Source: Chitinilyticum litopenaei DSM 21440
GTDB taxonomy: Bacteria; Pseudomonadota; Gammaproteobacteria; Burkholderiales; Chitinibacteraceae
Length of the DNA stretch: 43,880 nt
Direction of reading: 5' to 3'
NCBI RefSeq assembly: GCF_000428145.1
Contig: NZ_ATZJ01000035.1
Location: forward strand, 1-43,880
A program made the translations under genes and the position numbers. The notes under the pieces were generated by a model, which saw only the letters and a list, made by a program, of their open reading frames with translations, was not told where the DNA came from and ran no database searches. Positions 7,404 through 15,633 of this stretch are shown here, piece after piece (the stretch's first letter is position 1; each line of letters opens with the position of its first letter).

Positions 7404-7766
7404 TCAGGCAGCCTGCTCTTCGCTGGCAGCGGTCAGCGACTTGGACTTCTCTTCCTTCATCATCGGAGAAGCTTCGGTCACGGCCACGTCCTTCTTCAGG
7501 GTCAGGTGACGCAGAACGGCGTCATTGAACTTGAAGGCGTGTTCGAGCTCGTCCAGGGTTTCCTGGCCGATTTCAACGTTCATCAGCACGTAGTGTGCCT
7601 TGTGGATTTTCTGGATCGGGTAAGCCAGTTGACGACGACCCCAGTCTTCCAGACGGTGGATCGCGCCGTTGCCGGCAGTGATCAGGCTCTTGTAACGCTC
7701 GATCATGGCGGGCACTTGCTCGCTCTGATCGGGGTGTACGATGAATACAATTTCATAATGTCGCAT
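7404..7766 (-). CDS. rpsF: 30S ribosomal protein S6
   Basis: This 120-residue S6 begins MRHYEIVFIVHPDQSEQVP and contains IHRLEDWGRRQLAYPIQK, a diagnostic segment. It partners S18 on the 30S platform. The tail after about residue 95 (charged, ending KSKSLTAASEEQAA) is the variable C-terminal extension of the family. AAGGAG lies 6 bases before the ATG. It is the first gene of the operon, 68 bases downstream of a good sigma-70 promoter. Confidence 0.97.
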   Translation of the reverse strand: MRHYEIVFIVHPDQSEQVPAMIERYKSLITAGNGAIHRLEDWGRRQLAYPIQKIHKAHYVLMNVEIGQETLDELEHAFKFNDAVLRHLTLKKDVAVTEASPMMKEEKSKSLTAASEEQAA

Positions 7767-7834
7767 GAGAACTCCTTGTGGTTTGACACAGCCTGCCGAT
7801 TGCGACGTCGGTCAGGCAAGGCGGAAAACCAGCG

Positions 7835-7864
7835 ATTATAGCGGCTTGATGCCGTTTGGCTCAA
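7835..7864 (-). promoter_or_regulatory. Sigma-70 promoter of rpsF-priB-rpsR-rplI
   Basis: On the minus strand a consensus -10 TATAAT (7835-7840) follows TTGAGC (7859-7864) with an 18-base spacer. Transcription would start near 7828, giving a leader of about 60 bases before the rpsF ATG at 7766. Confidence 0.8.
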
Positions 7865-7905
7865 GCCTTATTCTTGCTGGCTTATGGAACTGGGTTGCCG
7901 GGGGC

Positions 7906-8229
7906 TCAGCGTTCGATGAGCCCGGCCTTGCCGCTGACGCCGGCCCATTCGGCATGATCGGCCGGTGGGTCCTTGCGGGCGATGATGGGCGGCCACTGCG
8001 GTGCAAGCTCGGCATTGATGGCAATGTATTGCCGGAAGGCTTCCGGCACCTCATCGGCCGGAAAAATCGCCGCGACCGGGCATTCGGGCACGCACAGCGA
8101 ACAGTCGATGCACTCTTCGGGGTCGATGACGAGAAAATTCGGCCCTTCCCGGAAGCAGTCAACCGGACAGACTGCCACGCAGTCGGTGTACTTGCAGCGC
8201 ACACAGGCATCGGTAACGACAAAGGTCAT
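7906..8229 (-). CDS. fdxA: Seven-iron ferredoxin FdxA
   Basis: This 107-residue soluble electron carrier binds one 3Fe-4S and one 4Fe-4S cluster. The first cysteine set is Cys9, 12, 17, 21 and 25 (ACVRCKYTDCVAVCPVDC) and the second is Cys40, 43, 46 and 50 (CIDCSLCVPECP). In the Azotobacter FdI family Cys9, 17 and 50 would bind the 3Fe cluster and Cys21, 40, 43 and 46 the 4Fe cluster. The ATG at 8229 gives the exact family length; a longer frame to 8244 adds only MRLLA. It is monocistronic, and its electron partner is unknown. Confidence 0.95.
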   Translation of the reverse strand: MTFVVTDACVRCKYTDCVAVCPVDCFREGPNFLVIDPEECIDCSLCVPECPVAAIFPADEVPEAFRQYIAINAELAPQWPPIIARKDPPADHAEWAGVSGKAGLIER

Positions 8230-8265
8230 GGCTAGCAGCCTCACGAAGTGAAAGAGATGATTATC

Positions 8266-8369
8266 GATTGGGTAGCCAGCTCAGTAATTCGTCATGCCGG
8301 CGTCCCACAGGGAATCCCCGTGGGACGCCGGCATGACGCACTGGACTTTGCTGAGGTGGCTACCCAATC
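8266..8369. repeat. Nested double palindrome between fdxA and gluQ
   Basis: The outer arms GATTGGGTAGCCA-n-CTCAG (8266-8284) and CTGAG-n-TGGCTACCCAATC (8351-8369) pair over 18 of 19 positions. Inside them a second hairpin has perfect 19-bp arms, 8290-8308 (CGTCATGCCGGCGTCCCAC) and 8320-8338, with a further GGG/CCC at the apex. The spacers are AT-rich on the left (TAATT) and about 12 bases on the right. It fills the gap between two divergent genes. It looks like a repetitive extragenic palindrome set inside another inverted repeat. Confidence 0.9.
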
Positions 8370-8402
8370 AGGGAAAAATTAGGATTTGGAATCAGCTCGG
8401 CA

Positions 8403-9374
8403 ATGACGGAATTCTATCGCAGTGCGGCGGCGGGCGCCCAGCCGCGCCAGGAGCCAGGCTATGTGGGGCGCTTTGCCCCCAGTCCGACCGGCGAGCTGCA
8501 CATCGGCTCGCTGCTCGCCGCCACTGCCAGCTATCTGGATGCGCGCGCCTGCGGTGGGCGCTGGCTGCTGCGGCTGGAGGATCTCGATCCGCCCCGCGAA
8601 GTGCCCGGTGCTGCGCAGGCCATCATCGCGACCCTGCAGGCGTTCGGCTTTGCATGGGATGGCCCCATCGTCTGGCAGCATGAGCGGCATGCGGCCTATC
8701 GTGATGCGCTGGAGCAGTTGCGCGCGTCTGGGCTTGCCTATGCCTGCACCTGCAGTCGCAAGCAAATCCAGCAGGCCGGTTTGCGCGGTATCGACGGTTG
8801 GCGTTATCCGGGAACGTGCCGCCAGTCTGCCGGCGCGCCGGAATGCCAGCATGCGTGGCGGGTGAATGTCGGCGAGACACGGCTTGCTTTTCTTGACCGG
8901 GTGCAGCAGTTGCAAAGTCAGCATCTGGGCGAGGAGCTTGGGGATTTTGTACTCCTGCGCGCCGATGGCTGCTGGGCGTACCAGCTGGCGGTGGTGGTGG
9001 ACGATGCCGCTGCCGGAGTGACCGATGTGGTAAGGGGCGCCGATCTGCTGGATTCAACGCTGCGGCAGATTTTTTTGCAGCAGGCGCTGGGCTTGCCCGT
9101 GCCGCGCTATCTGCACGTGCCGGTACTGGCCAATGCGGCCGGGGAAAAATTGAGCAAGCAGACACTGGCGAGGGCGCTGGATGCGGGCAGGGAGGTCGAA
9201 TTGCTCGCTTTCGTGCTGCAGGCGCTCGGGCAGGAAGTGCCCCCGCAATGGCGTGACGCCGGGCTGCCGGAGCTCTGGTCCTGGGCTCGCGAGCACTGGA
9301 CTGTCAGCAAGATACCACAGTGCCGCACGATTCCTGTGGAGTATGGCGAAGGCAGTGGCTATAAAATCCTTTAA
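8403..9374 (+). CDS. gluQ: Glutamyl-Q tRNA(Asp) synthetase
   Basis: This 323-residue truncated glutamyl-tRNA synthetase paralogue attaches glutamate to queuosine in the anticodon of tRNA(Asp). The class I signature is GRFAPSPTGELHIGSLLAA near residues 23-41, and the KMSKS counterpart is KLSKQT near 249. Cysteines in YACTCSRKQ and YPGTCRQ fit the zinc-binding insert. Length and the absence of the C-terminal anticodon-binding domain separate it from GltX. The ATG at 8403 gives 22 residues before the catalytic signature. It is divergent from fdxA across the nested palindrome. Confidence 0.93.
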   Translation: MTEFYRSAAAGAQPRQEPGYVGRFAPSPTGELHIGSLLAATASYLDARACGGRWLLRLEDLDPPREVPGAAQAIIATLQAFGFAWDGPIVWQHERHAAYRDALEQLRASGLAYACTCSRKQIQQAGLRGIDGWRYPGTCRQSAGAPECQHAWRVNVGETRLAFLDRVQQLQSQHLGEELGDFVLLRADGCWAYQLAVVVDDAAAGVTDVVRGADLLDSTLRQIFLQQALGLPVPRYLHVPVLANAAGEKLSKQTLARALDAGREVELLAFVLQALGQEVPPQWRDAGLPELWSWAREHWTVSKIPQCRTIPVEYGEGSGYKIL

Positions 9375-9496
9375 TCCAAATGTTTATCGAGGCTTGGCTT
9401 GCATTGCGCGGCATTTGCCGACGGCGGCAAGGCCTTCAAGCCATCGGTTTGCCCGTCCGACTTTGTGTGCTGGGCTGGTAGCCATGCGCGCTCTGG

Positions 9497-9525
9497 TTGC
9501 ATCCGGCATGTCCGGGTGATACTTT
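9497..9525 (+). promoter_or_regulatory. Candidate sigma-70 promoter of fimV
   Basis: TTGCAT (9497-9502) and TACTTT (9520-9525) are separated by 17 bases and lie about 40 bases before the GTG start. The spacer holds the small palindrome CCGG-CATGT-CCGG. The match is moderate. Confidence 0.4.
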
Positions 9526-9565
9526 TGCCGTTCAAAAAGATGCTGTAAGTGTAGGGGGAAGGGCT

Positions 9566-12232
9566 GTGCCGAAAACGCTTCGATTGAAAACTTGTGTGCT
9601 GGCTTTGTCGCTGGCGGCACTGCCCTTGCTGGCCAATGCGGCCGGTCTGGGGAGGATGAATGTGCTCTCCAGCCTTGGTGAGCCATTTCGCGGGCAGATT
9701 GAAATTGTCGGCGTGCAGCCCAGCGAGGCGGACTCCCTGCTGGTGAAGCTGGGCAGTCCCGAAGCTCACGAGTCGGCGCAACTTCCCTATCCCGGCAATA
9801 TGGGGCTGCGCTTCAATGTCGAAAAACGCAAGAATGGCCGTTATGTCGTGCTGGTCAATTCGGCGCGTCCCATTTCCGAGCCCTTTCTCGACCTGATCGT
9901 CGAGCTGTACTGGGATGGCGGCAATGTGAAGCGCGAGTTCACCGCACTGATTGATCCCCCCAATTACCGCGCGCCTGCCGGCACTGTGGATGCCGAAGCT
10001 GGCACGATCACTTCGGATGTCCTGCCCGGGGTACGCAAGACCGGCAAGGTCAGACAGGGCAAGAAGGCGCGTCCCGCCGAGCAGTCCTCGGCACCGCAAG
10101 CCCAGGAGTCCGCAGCAGCCAAGCCGGAAGCTGGTGCCGATTCGTATGCGGTGAAGTCCGGTGATACGCTGTCCGGGATTGCCCGCCGGGTTCAGCCCGA
10201 GGGGGTGAGTCTCGATCAGGTGCTGCTTGCCCTGTATCGTGCCAATCCGCAGGCATTCGACGGCAACATGAACCGCCTGAAGCGCGGCAAGATCCTGCAG
10301 GTGCCATCTGCTGACGAGATCAAGTCGGTTTCGTCCGCCGAGGCGTCCCGCGAAGTGAAGGTGCAGACCGAAAACTGGCAGGCCTATCGTACCAAGCTCG
10401 CCGAATCTGCCGCGCGCACGCCGCCCGCCGAAACCAAGCAGGGCAGTGCGGCAGGCAAGATTACTCCCAAGATGGATGACAAGGGTGCTTCCGCCCCCGA
10501 CAGCAGCAAGTCTACCCTCAAGCTCTCCAAGGCCGACAAGGGTGGCAAGGGTGATGCTGCTGCCAAGGCGCTGGAAGACGAAGCTGCCGCCCGCAAAAAG
10601 TCGCTCGAAGAGAGCAACAAGCGGGTCGGCGAGCTGCAAAAGAACGTCAAGGAGATGGAGCAGTACATCTCGGCGAAAAAAGCCAGCTCTGCCAGTGCAT
10701 CCGCCTCGCCGGTGATGGCCGCGTCTGCTGTTGGTGTTGCGTCTGCCACGGTAGTGGCTTCCGCGGCCTCCGATGCGTCGGCGGCCGCGCTGGCAGGTGC
10801 TGCCTCCGAGGCAAGCGAAGTGGCCGCCACGCCGGTGCCCAAGCCGAAGCGTCGCCCGGTTCCTGTCCCGGAGCCGGTAGAAGAGCCGGGCCTGGTCGAC
10901 ATGCTGATGGAGAACATTGTCCCGCTGGGTGGTGGTCTGCTGGCCTTGCTGGCCGGCGCGGGCGCCTTCATCTTCATGCGTCGCCGTCAGCGTGCTCCGG
11001 TGTTCGAGGACAGCATCATCACCGGCAGCGACCTCAAGGCGAATACCGTGCTGGGCAGTACCGGCGGTGGTGTAATCAGCACTCAGCCTACCGAGAACTC
11101 CTTCCTGACCGATTTCAGTCGCCAGGGACTTGGCACCATCGATACCGACGAGGTCGATCCGATTGCCGAGGCTGACGTCTACATGGCTTATGGCCGCAAT
11201 GCGCAGGCCGAAGAAATCCTGAAGGACGCGCTGAGCAAGGATCCGCAACGTGCCGAGATTCGCCTGAAGCTGCTGGAAATCTATGCCGCAGCCAAGGACA
11301 AGTCTGCCTTCGAGGCCATTGCCGCCGAGCTGCATGCCCAGACGCAGGGCAAGGGGCCGCTGTGGGAAGAAGCTGCCCGCATGGGGCGCGTGCTGGATGC
11401 CGATAATCCCCGCTATGCCGGCGCGGTCGCTGCAGTTGCCACGGGCGTTGCCGCAGCAGCTGCCACCGGTGTTGCAGCAGCGGTTGCTGGTGTCGACCTG
11501 GCGTCGCAGGACGTAAAGCCGGCCGAGCCGGCCGAGCTGGATTTTGAAATCGCAACCGAGCCGGCTGCCCCCGCGGTTGCCGAGGCAGATGCCTTTGCTG
11601 CGGCAAATGCGGCGGCTGATCTCGACTTCTCGCTGGATCTGGGGGCGCCGCAGGCTCAGTCCGTAGCCGAGCCGCTGGTGCAGCCTGCCGATGAAGTCAT
11701 GGCGCTGGATCTCCCCATCGATCTGGAAAGCGGCGAGCCCGAGGCTGGTGCGCTTGAGCTGAACGCCTTGCCGGGTCTGGATGTTGCGGATGAATTCTCG
11801 GCGCTTGATCTTGCGCTTCCCGAGGCCGAGGCTGCCGCGGAAGAGCTGACCGCCAGCCTGCCTGAGCTGGGTGAGTCGCTGGATGACTTGCCCGAGCTGA
11901 GCGGCTTTGCCGAGGAGCCTGCGGCCGATCTGGGTCTGGATTTCGATTTCGACCTCAATGCGCCGGCTGAAGAGCTGCTGGCCGCGCCGGTCACTTCTGC
12001 GGCGGCGGAATCCGAGCTTGCTGATCTTAATCTGGATTTCGCGGCGGGTTCCGATCCGGCTACCGAGCTGGATCTCGCCTCCGATGATCCGGTGCAGACC
12101 AAGATCGATCTGGCCCGTGCCTACATTGACATGGGCGATGTCGAAGGCGCGCGTGAAATCCTGCAGGAGGCGCTGCAAGAAGGCAATGCCGAGCAGAAGT
12201 CGCTGGCGCAGTCGCTTCTGTCCGGTATCTGA
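9566..12232 (+). CDS. fimV: FimV/HubP-family polar landmark protein
   Basis: This 888-residue inner-membrane protein organises the cell pole and type IV pilus function in related bacteria. It begins at GTG 9566 behind a GGGGGAAGG ribosome binding site, with a signal peptide ending LANAAGLG. The conserved N-terminal FimV domain follows (LSSLGEPFRGQIEI). A LysM peptidoglycan-binding domain lies near residues 192-255 (YAVKSGDTLSGIARR), with a short coiled coil near 340-370. One membrane span lies near 450-473 (LGGGLLALLAGAGAFIFMRRR). The cytoplasmic part has TPR-like helices near 530-620, a long acidic Ala/Asp/Glu/Leu segment, and the diagnostic C-terminal FimV helix pair (TKIDLARAYIDMGDVEGARE). 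Its position before truA-trpF is typical. Confidence 0.95.
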   Translation: MPKTLRLKTCVLALSLAALPLLANAAGLGRMNVLSSLGEPFRGQIEIVGVQPSEADSLLVKLGSPEAHESAQLPYPGNMGLRFNVEKRKNGRYVVLVNSARPISEPFLDLIVELYWDGGNVKREFTALIDPPNYRAPAGTVDAEAGTITSDVLPGVRKTGKVRQGKKARPAEQSSAPQAQESAAAKPEAGADSYAVKSGDTLSGIARRVQPEGVSLDQVLLALYRANPQAFDGNMNRLKRGKILQVPSADEIKSVSSAEASREVKVQTENWQAYRTKLAESAARTPPAETKQGSAAGKITPKMDDKGASAPDSSKSTLKLSKADKGGKGDAAAKALEDEAAARKKSLEESNKRVGELQKNVKEMEQYISAKKASSASASASPVMAASAVGVASATVVASAASDASAAALAGAASEASEVAATPVPKPKRRPVPVPEPVEEPGLVDMLMENIVPLGGGLLALLAGAGAFIFMRRRQRAPVFEDSIITGSDLKANTVLGSTGGGVISTQPTENSFLTDFSRQGLGTIDTDEVDPIAEADVYMAYGRNAQAEEILKDALSKDPQRAEIRLKLLEIYAAAKDKSAFEAIAAELHAQTQGKGPLWEEAARMGRVLDADNPRYAGAVAAVATGVAAAAATGVAAAVAGVDLASQDVKPAEPAELDFEIATEPAAPAVAEADAFAAANAAADLDFSLDLGAPQAQSVAEPLVQPADEVMALDLPIDLESGEPEAGALELNALPGLDVADEFSALDLALPEAEAAAEELTASLPELGESLDDLPELSGFAEEPAADLGLDFDFDLNAPAEELLAAPVTSAAAESELADLNLDFAAGSDPATELDLASDDPVQTKIDLARAYIDMGDVEGAREILQEALQEGNAEQKSLAQSLLSGI

Positions 12233-12241
12233 TCGCCCATC

Positions 12242-12868
12242 TTGCATCCGGCAGTACTCCTGACGCTCTGGCTCTGGCTGGCAATCCTGCTGGCCGGGCT
12301 GGAGCGTTTGCCGTTTTATGCGCTGGCTGTTGCGCTGCTGCTGCTGGTCCTGTGCGTCTGCCCACGGCGATTCGGCCTCGCCCTGCGCCGGATGCGCTGG
12401 CTCTTGCTGGCCGTTTTGCTGATTTACGGCTGGTCCACGCCGGGCTGGTATCTGTGGTCGGGCTGGCTCGCGCCGACGCGTGAAGGCTTGCATTACGGGC
12501 TGGTGCAGCTCTTGCGCCTTGTCGCCCTGGTCGGCAGTCTGCAGCTGCTGCTGCTCAGGCTGACGCGCGAGCAGCTGCATGGTGGCTTGCATGTACTGCT
12601 GCAGCCCTTGCGCCTGATCGGCGTCGCGCATGAGCGTCTGGTCGTGCGGCTGGCGCTCGCCATCCAGTACACCGATGACTTGCTGGAGCAGCAATTCGGC
12701 TTTGCCGAGTTGTTGCGGCAGTTGCACGCCGCAGAAATCGTCGAGCCGGATGCCGGGGTGTGCCTCCCGCTGTGTACAATGCAGGCCCGCGATCGCTGGC
12801 ATCTGCTGGTGCTGGTGTTGCTGATTGCGGCAAGCCTCATTTTTCTGGGAAATCAGTCGTGGCCGTGA
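12242..12868 (+). CDS. CbiQ/EcfT-like membrane protein, orphan
   Basis: This 208-residue hydrophobic protein has about five to six membrane spans, one at the C-terminus (LLVLVLLIAASLIFLG). The central part (LTREQLHGGLHVLLQPLRLIG followed by RLVVRLALAIQYTDDLLEQ) follows the pattern of T components of energy-coupling-factor transporters. No EcfA ATPase or S component is near. The only start that covers the first span is TTG at 12242, 10 bases after the fimV stop and without a good Shine-Dalgarno. The stop overlaps the truA ATG by one base (TGATG). Family membership is inferred from hydropathy pattern and short resemblance, so an unrelated membrane protein remains possible. Confidence 0.6.
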   Translation: MHPAVLLTLWLWLAILLAGLERLPFYALAVALLLLVLCVCPRRFGLALRRMRWLLLAVLLIYGWSTPGWYLWSGWLAPTREGLHYGLVQLLRLVALVGSLQLLLLRLTREQLHGGLHVLLQPLRLIGVAHERLVVRLALAIQYTDDLLEQQFGFAELLRQLHAAEIVEPDAGVCLPLCTMQARDRWHLLVLVLLIAASLIFLGNQSWP

Positions 12869-13653
12869 TGCAGCGTTATGCCATCGGTGTGGAATATGAC
12901 GGACGTGCCTTCAATGGCTGGCAGATTCAGCCGGATCGCCCCACGGTGCAGGAAGCGCTCGAGCGGGCGGTCGCCAGGATGGCGGGTCATCCCCTGCGGG
13001 TGCATGCTGCCGGCCGCACCGATGCCGGTGTGCATGCCACCGGCCAGGTCTGTCACTTTGATTCGGATGCCAAAAGACCGTTGAATGCCTGGGTGAGGGG
13101 GGTGAACAGCTTCCTGCCCGAAGGCGTTGCCGTGACCTGGTCGCGCGCTGTGCCCGAGCACTTCCATGCCCGTTTTGTCGCCACGGCGCGGCATTATCGC
13201 TATCTGGTGCTGAATCATCCGGTGCGCCCGGCCCTGCTGGCGGGAAGGATAGGCTGGGCACATCAGGAGCTCGATGTGCCGGCCATGCGCGCGGCGGCCG
13301 AGCTGCTGCTGGGTGAGCATGATTTTTCCAGCTTTCGCGCTGCCGAATGCCAGGCGCCCAGCCCCGTCAAGCTGATGCGGGCGATCCGCATTCGGCAGGA
13401 TGGCCAGCTGCTGTGCTTTGATTTTTCCGCCAGCGCCTTCCTGCACCATATGGTGCGCAACATCATGGGCGCCTTGCTGCACATCGGCAAGGGCAACCAG
13501 CCGGCCGAGTGGATGAGCGAATTGCTCTCCTGGCAGGATCGCAGCCTGGCGCCGCCGACATTCATGCCGGACGGACTCTACCTTTCCGGTGTAAGCTATC
13601 CGCCTGAATTCGAGCTGCCCAGCGAGCCGGCGCCACGCTATGGATTGCTGTAG
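12868..13653 (+). CDS. truA: tRNA pseudouridine(38-40) synthase TruA
   Basis: This 261-residue enzyme isomerises uridines 38-40 of the tRNA anticodon stem. The catalytic aspartate is Asp52 in GRTDAGVHATGQV. Other family segments are YDGRAFNGWQIQP, DFSSFRA and FLHHMVRNIMG. The ATG at 12868 overlaps the preceding stop. A GTG at 12859 is an alternative and has a better spaced GGGA, which would add three residues. It leads the cluster truA-trpF-trpB-trpA-accD-folC. Confidence 0.96.
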   Translation: MQRYAIGVEYDGRAFNGWQIQPDRPTVQEALERAVARMAGHPLRVHAAGRTDAGVHATGQVCHFDSDAKRPLNAWVRGVNSFLPEGVAVTWSRAVPEHFHARFVATARHYRYLVLNHPVRPALLAGRIGWAHQELDVPAMRAAAELLLGEHDFSSFRAAECQAPSPVKLMRAIRIRQDGQLLCFDFSASAFLHHMVRNIMGALLHIGKGNQPAEWMSELLSWQDRSLAPPTFMPDGLYLSGVSYPPEFELPSEPAPRYGLL

Positions 13654-13726
13654 CTGAGTGACAGGGTATATTGCTGAAAGCCTTCGGCTCAATGGGCTCT
13701 GGTTAAATACTTCAATGGGTTTGTGT

Positions 13727-14380
13727 ATGCATCCTCGCATCAAGGTGTGCGGCCTGCGTGATGGCGCAACGGCCAGGGCCACGGCGGAGCTGGGGGCCGA
13801 TGCCATCGGCCTGGTTTTCTATCCGCCCAGCCCCCGTCATGTCGATCTGGCCCAGGCGCGCGAGGTGGTCGCGGCACTGCCGGCGTTCGTGATGTCGGTT
13901 GGCCTGTTTGTCGATGCCGATGCCGCCTTTGTGCGCGACATGGCGGAGCAGGCGCCGCTGGATCTGCTGCAATTTCATGGCGAGGAAAGTCCGGAATACT
14001 GCGCGCAATTCGGTCGCCCTTTTATCAAGGCGATTAGGGTCAAACCCGGACTGGATTTGCTAGAATACGCGCTTTCCTTCGCTGCTTGCGGCGGCCTGTG
14101 CCGAGGTCTGCTGGTCGATGCCTTTGTGGAGGGCGTGCCCGGTGGCACCGGCGCCAGTTTCGACTGGTCTTTGCTGCCGGAATCGCTGCCTCTGCCTCTG
14201 CCGCTGATCCTGTCGGGTGGCCTGCATCCGGAGAATGTGGTTGCGGCAGTCCGGCAAGTCCGGCCCTGGGCGGTCGATGTCTCCAGCGGAGTGGAAAGCA
14301 GCAAGGGAATCAAGGATCTGGGCCGCGTGTCCGCATTTATCCAGGCAGTGCAGTCTGCCGCAACGAGGGATGGTCAATGA
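13727..14380 (+). CDS. trpF: Phosphoribosylanthranilate isomerase
   Basis: This 217-residue TIM-barrel enzyme converts N-(5-phosphoribosyl)anthranilate to CdRP in tryptophan synthesis. The catalytic cysteine and aspartate lie in the family signatures KVCGLRD (residues 5-11) and LLVDAF. The substrate phosphate site includes LSGGLHPENV and VDVSSGVES. ATG 13727 fits the family N-terminus; ATG 13715 would add four residues, and neither has a clear Shine-Dalgarno. The stop overlaps the trpB start by four bases (ATGA), so the two are coupled. The anthranilate genes trpE, G, D and C are not in the window. Confidence 0.95.
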   Translation: MHPRIKVCGLRDGATARATAELGADAIGLVFYPPSPRHVDLAQAREVVAALPAFVMSVGLFVDADAAFVRDMAEQAPLDLLQFHGEESPEYCAQFGRPFIKAIRVKPGLDLLEYALSFAACGGLCRGLLVDAFVEGVPGGTGASFDWSLLPESLPLPLPLILSGGLHPENVVAAVRQVRPWAVDVSSGVESSKGIKDLGRVSAFIQAVQSAATRDGQ

Positions 14381-15588
14381 ACGATAAAGCCAATTACAGC
14401 CTGCCGGACGAGCAGGGCCATTTCGGCATTTTCGGTGGCATTTATGTTGCCGAAACCCTGATTCCGGCACTGGATGAACTGCGGGTCGAATTCGAAAAGG
14501 CCATTGCCGATCCCGAATTCATGGCCGAATACCGCAATGAACTGAAGCACTATGTAGGCCGTCCCAGCCCGATCTATCACGCCAAGCGCTGGTCGGAAGA
14601 ACTCGGTGGCGCGCAGATCTATCTCAAGCGTGAAGACCTGAACCACACCGGTGCGCACAAGGTGAACAACACCATCGGCCAGGCGCTGCTGGCCCGCCGC
14701 ATGGGCAAGAAGCGCGTGATCGCGGAAACCGGCGCCGGCCAGCACGGCGTGGCATCCGCCACCGTTGCTGCCCGCTATGGCATGGAATGCGTGGTTTACA
14801 TGGGCGCCGAAGACGTGGCCCGCCAGGCGCCGAACGTGTTCCGCATCAAGCTCTTGGGCGCGACCGTCGTGCCCGTCGAGAGCGGCTCGAAGACGCTGAA
14901 AGACGCGATGAACGAGGCAATGCGCGACTGGGTGACCAATATCGACAGCACCTATTACATCATCGGCACCGCGGCCGGCCCGCATCCCTACCCGAAGCTG
15001 GTGCGCGAATTCCAGAAAATCATCGGCGAGGAATGCAAGACCCAGATCGTCGAGATGATCGGCCGCCAGCCCGATGCCGTGATTGCCTGTGTGGGTGGCG
15101 GCTCCAACGCCATCGGCATGTTCTACCCCTATATCGAAGTCGAAGGTGTGCGCATCATCGGCGTTGAAGCCGGTGGTGACGGTGTCGAAACCGGCCGTCA
15201 CGCTGCGCCGCTGACGTCGAACGCCAAGCCGGGCGTGCTGCACGGCCAGCGCTCCTTCCTGATGCAGGATGAGAACGGCCTGATCGTTGAAACGCATTCG
15301 ATTTCTGCGGGTCTGGATTATCCGGGTGTCGGTCCGGAGCACAGCTACCTCAAGGACATCGGACGTGCCGAATACGTCGCCATCAACGACGATGAAGCGC
15401 TGGCGGCCTTCCATGACCTGTGCAAGTACGAGGGCATCATCCCGGCGCTGGAATCCAGTCATGCGCTGGCGCAGGCCGCCAAGATGGCCAAGACCATGAA
15501 CAAGGACGAAGTCCTGCTGGTCTGCCTGTCCGGTCGTGGCGACAAGGATATTCCTACTGTTGCCAAGATGTCGGGTATTCAGCTCTAA
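14377..15588 (+). CDS. trpB: Tryptophan synthase beta chain
   Basis: This 403-residue PLP enzyme condenses indole with serine. The PLP lysine is Lys95 in NHTGAHKVNNT. The phosphate loop is CVGGGSNAIGMFYPY. Both are diagnostic of the TrpB1 type that pairs with TrpA. GAGGG precedes the ATG, which overlaps the trpF stop. trpA follows after 45 bases. The protein starts close to the family norm (NYSLPDEQGHFGIFGGIYV). Confidence 0.98.
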   Translation: MNDKANYSLPDEQGHFGIFGGIYVAETLIPALDELRVEFEKAIADPEFMAEYRNELKHYVGRPSPIYHAKRWSEELGGAQIYLKREDLNHTGAHKVNNTIGQALLARRMGKKRVIAETGAGQHGVASATVAARYGMECVVYMGAEDVARQAPNVFRIKLLGATVVPVESGSKTLKDAMNEAMRDWVTNIDSTYYIIGTAAGPHPYPKLVREFQKIIGEECKTQIVEMIGRQPDAVIACVGGGSNAIGMFYPYIEVEGVRIIGVEAGGDGVETGRHAAPLTSNAKPGVLHGQRSFLMQDENGLIVETHSISAGLDYPGVGPEHSYLKDIGRAEYVAINDDEALAAFHDLCKYEGIIPALESSHALAQAAKMAKTMNKDEVLLVCLSGRGDKDIPTVAKMSGIQL

Positions 15589-15633
15589 GCCAATCACACG
15601 AAAGCCTGTAAAGCCATACCTGGAAGCCTATAC

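Noticed and set aside
9371..12802. A 1143-codon open frame on the minus strand opposite fimV
   Set aside because: The translation is rich in Arg, Gln, Gly and Leu without domain patterns, and it mirrors the strongly biased Ala/Glu/Asp codons of FimV. It has no ribosome binding site and runs across the next gene as well.
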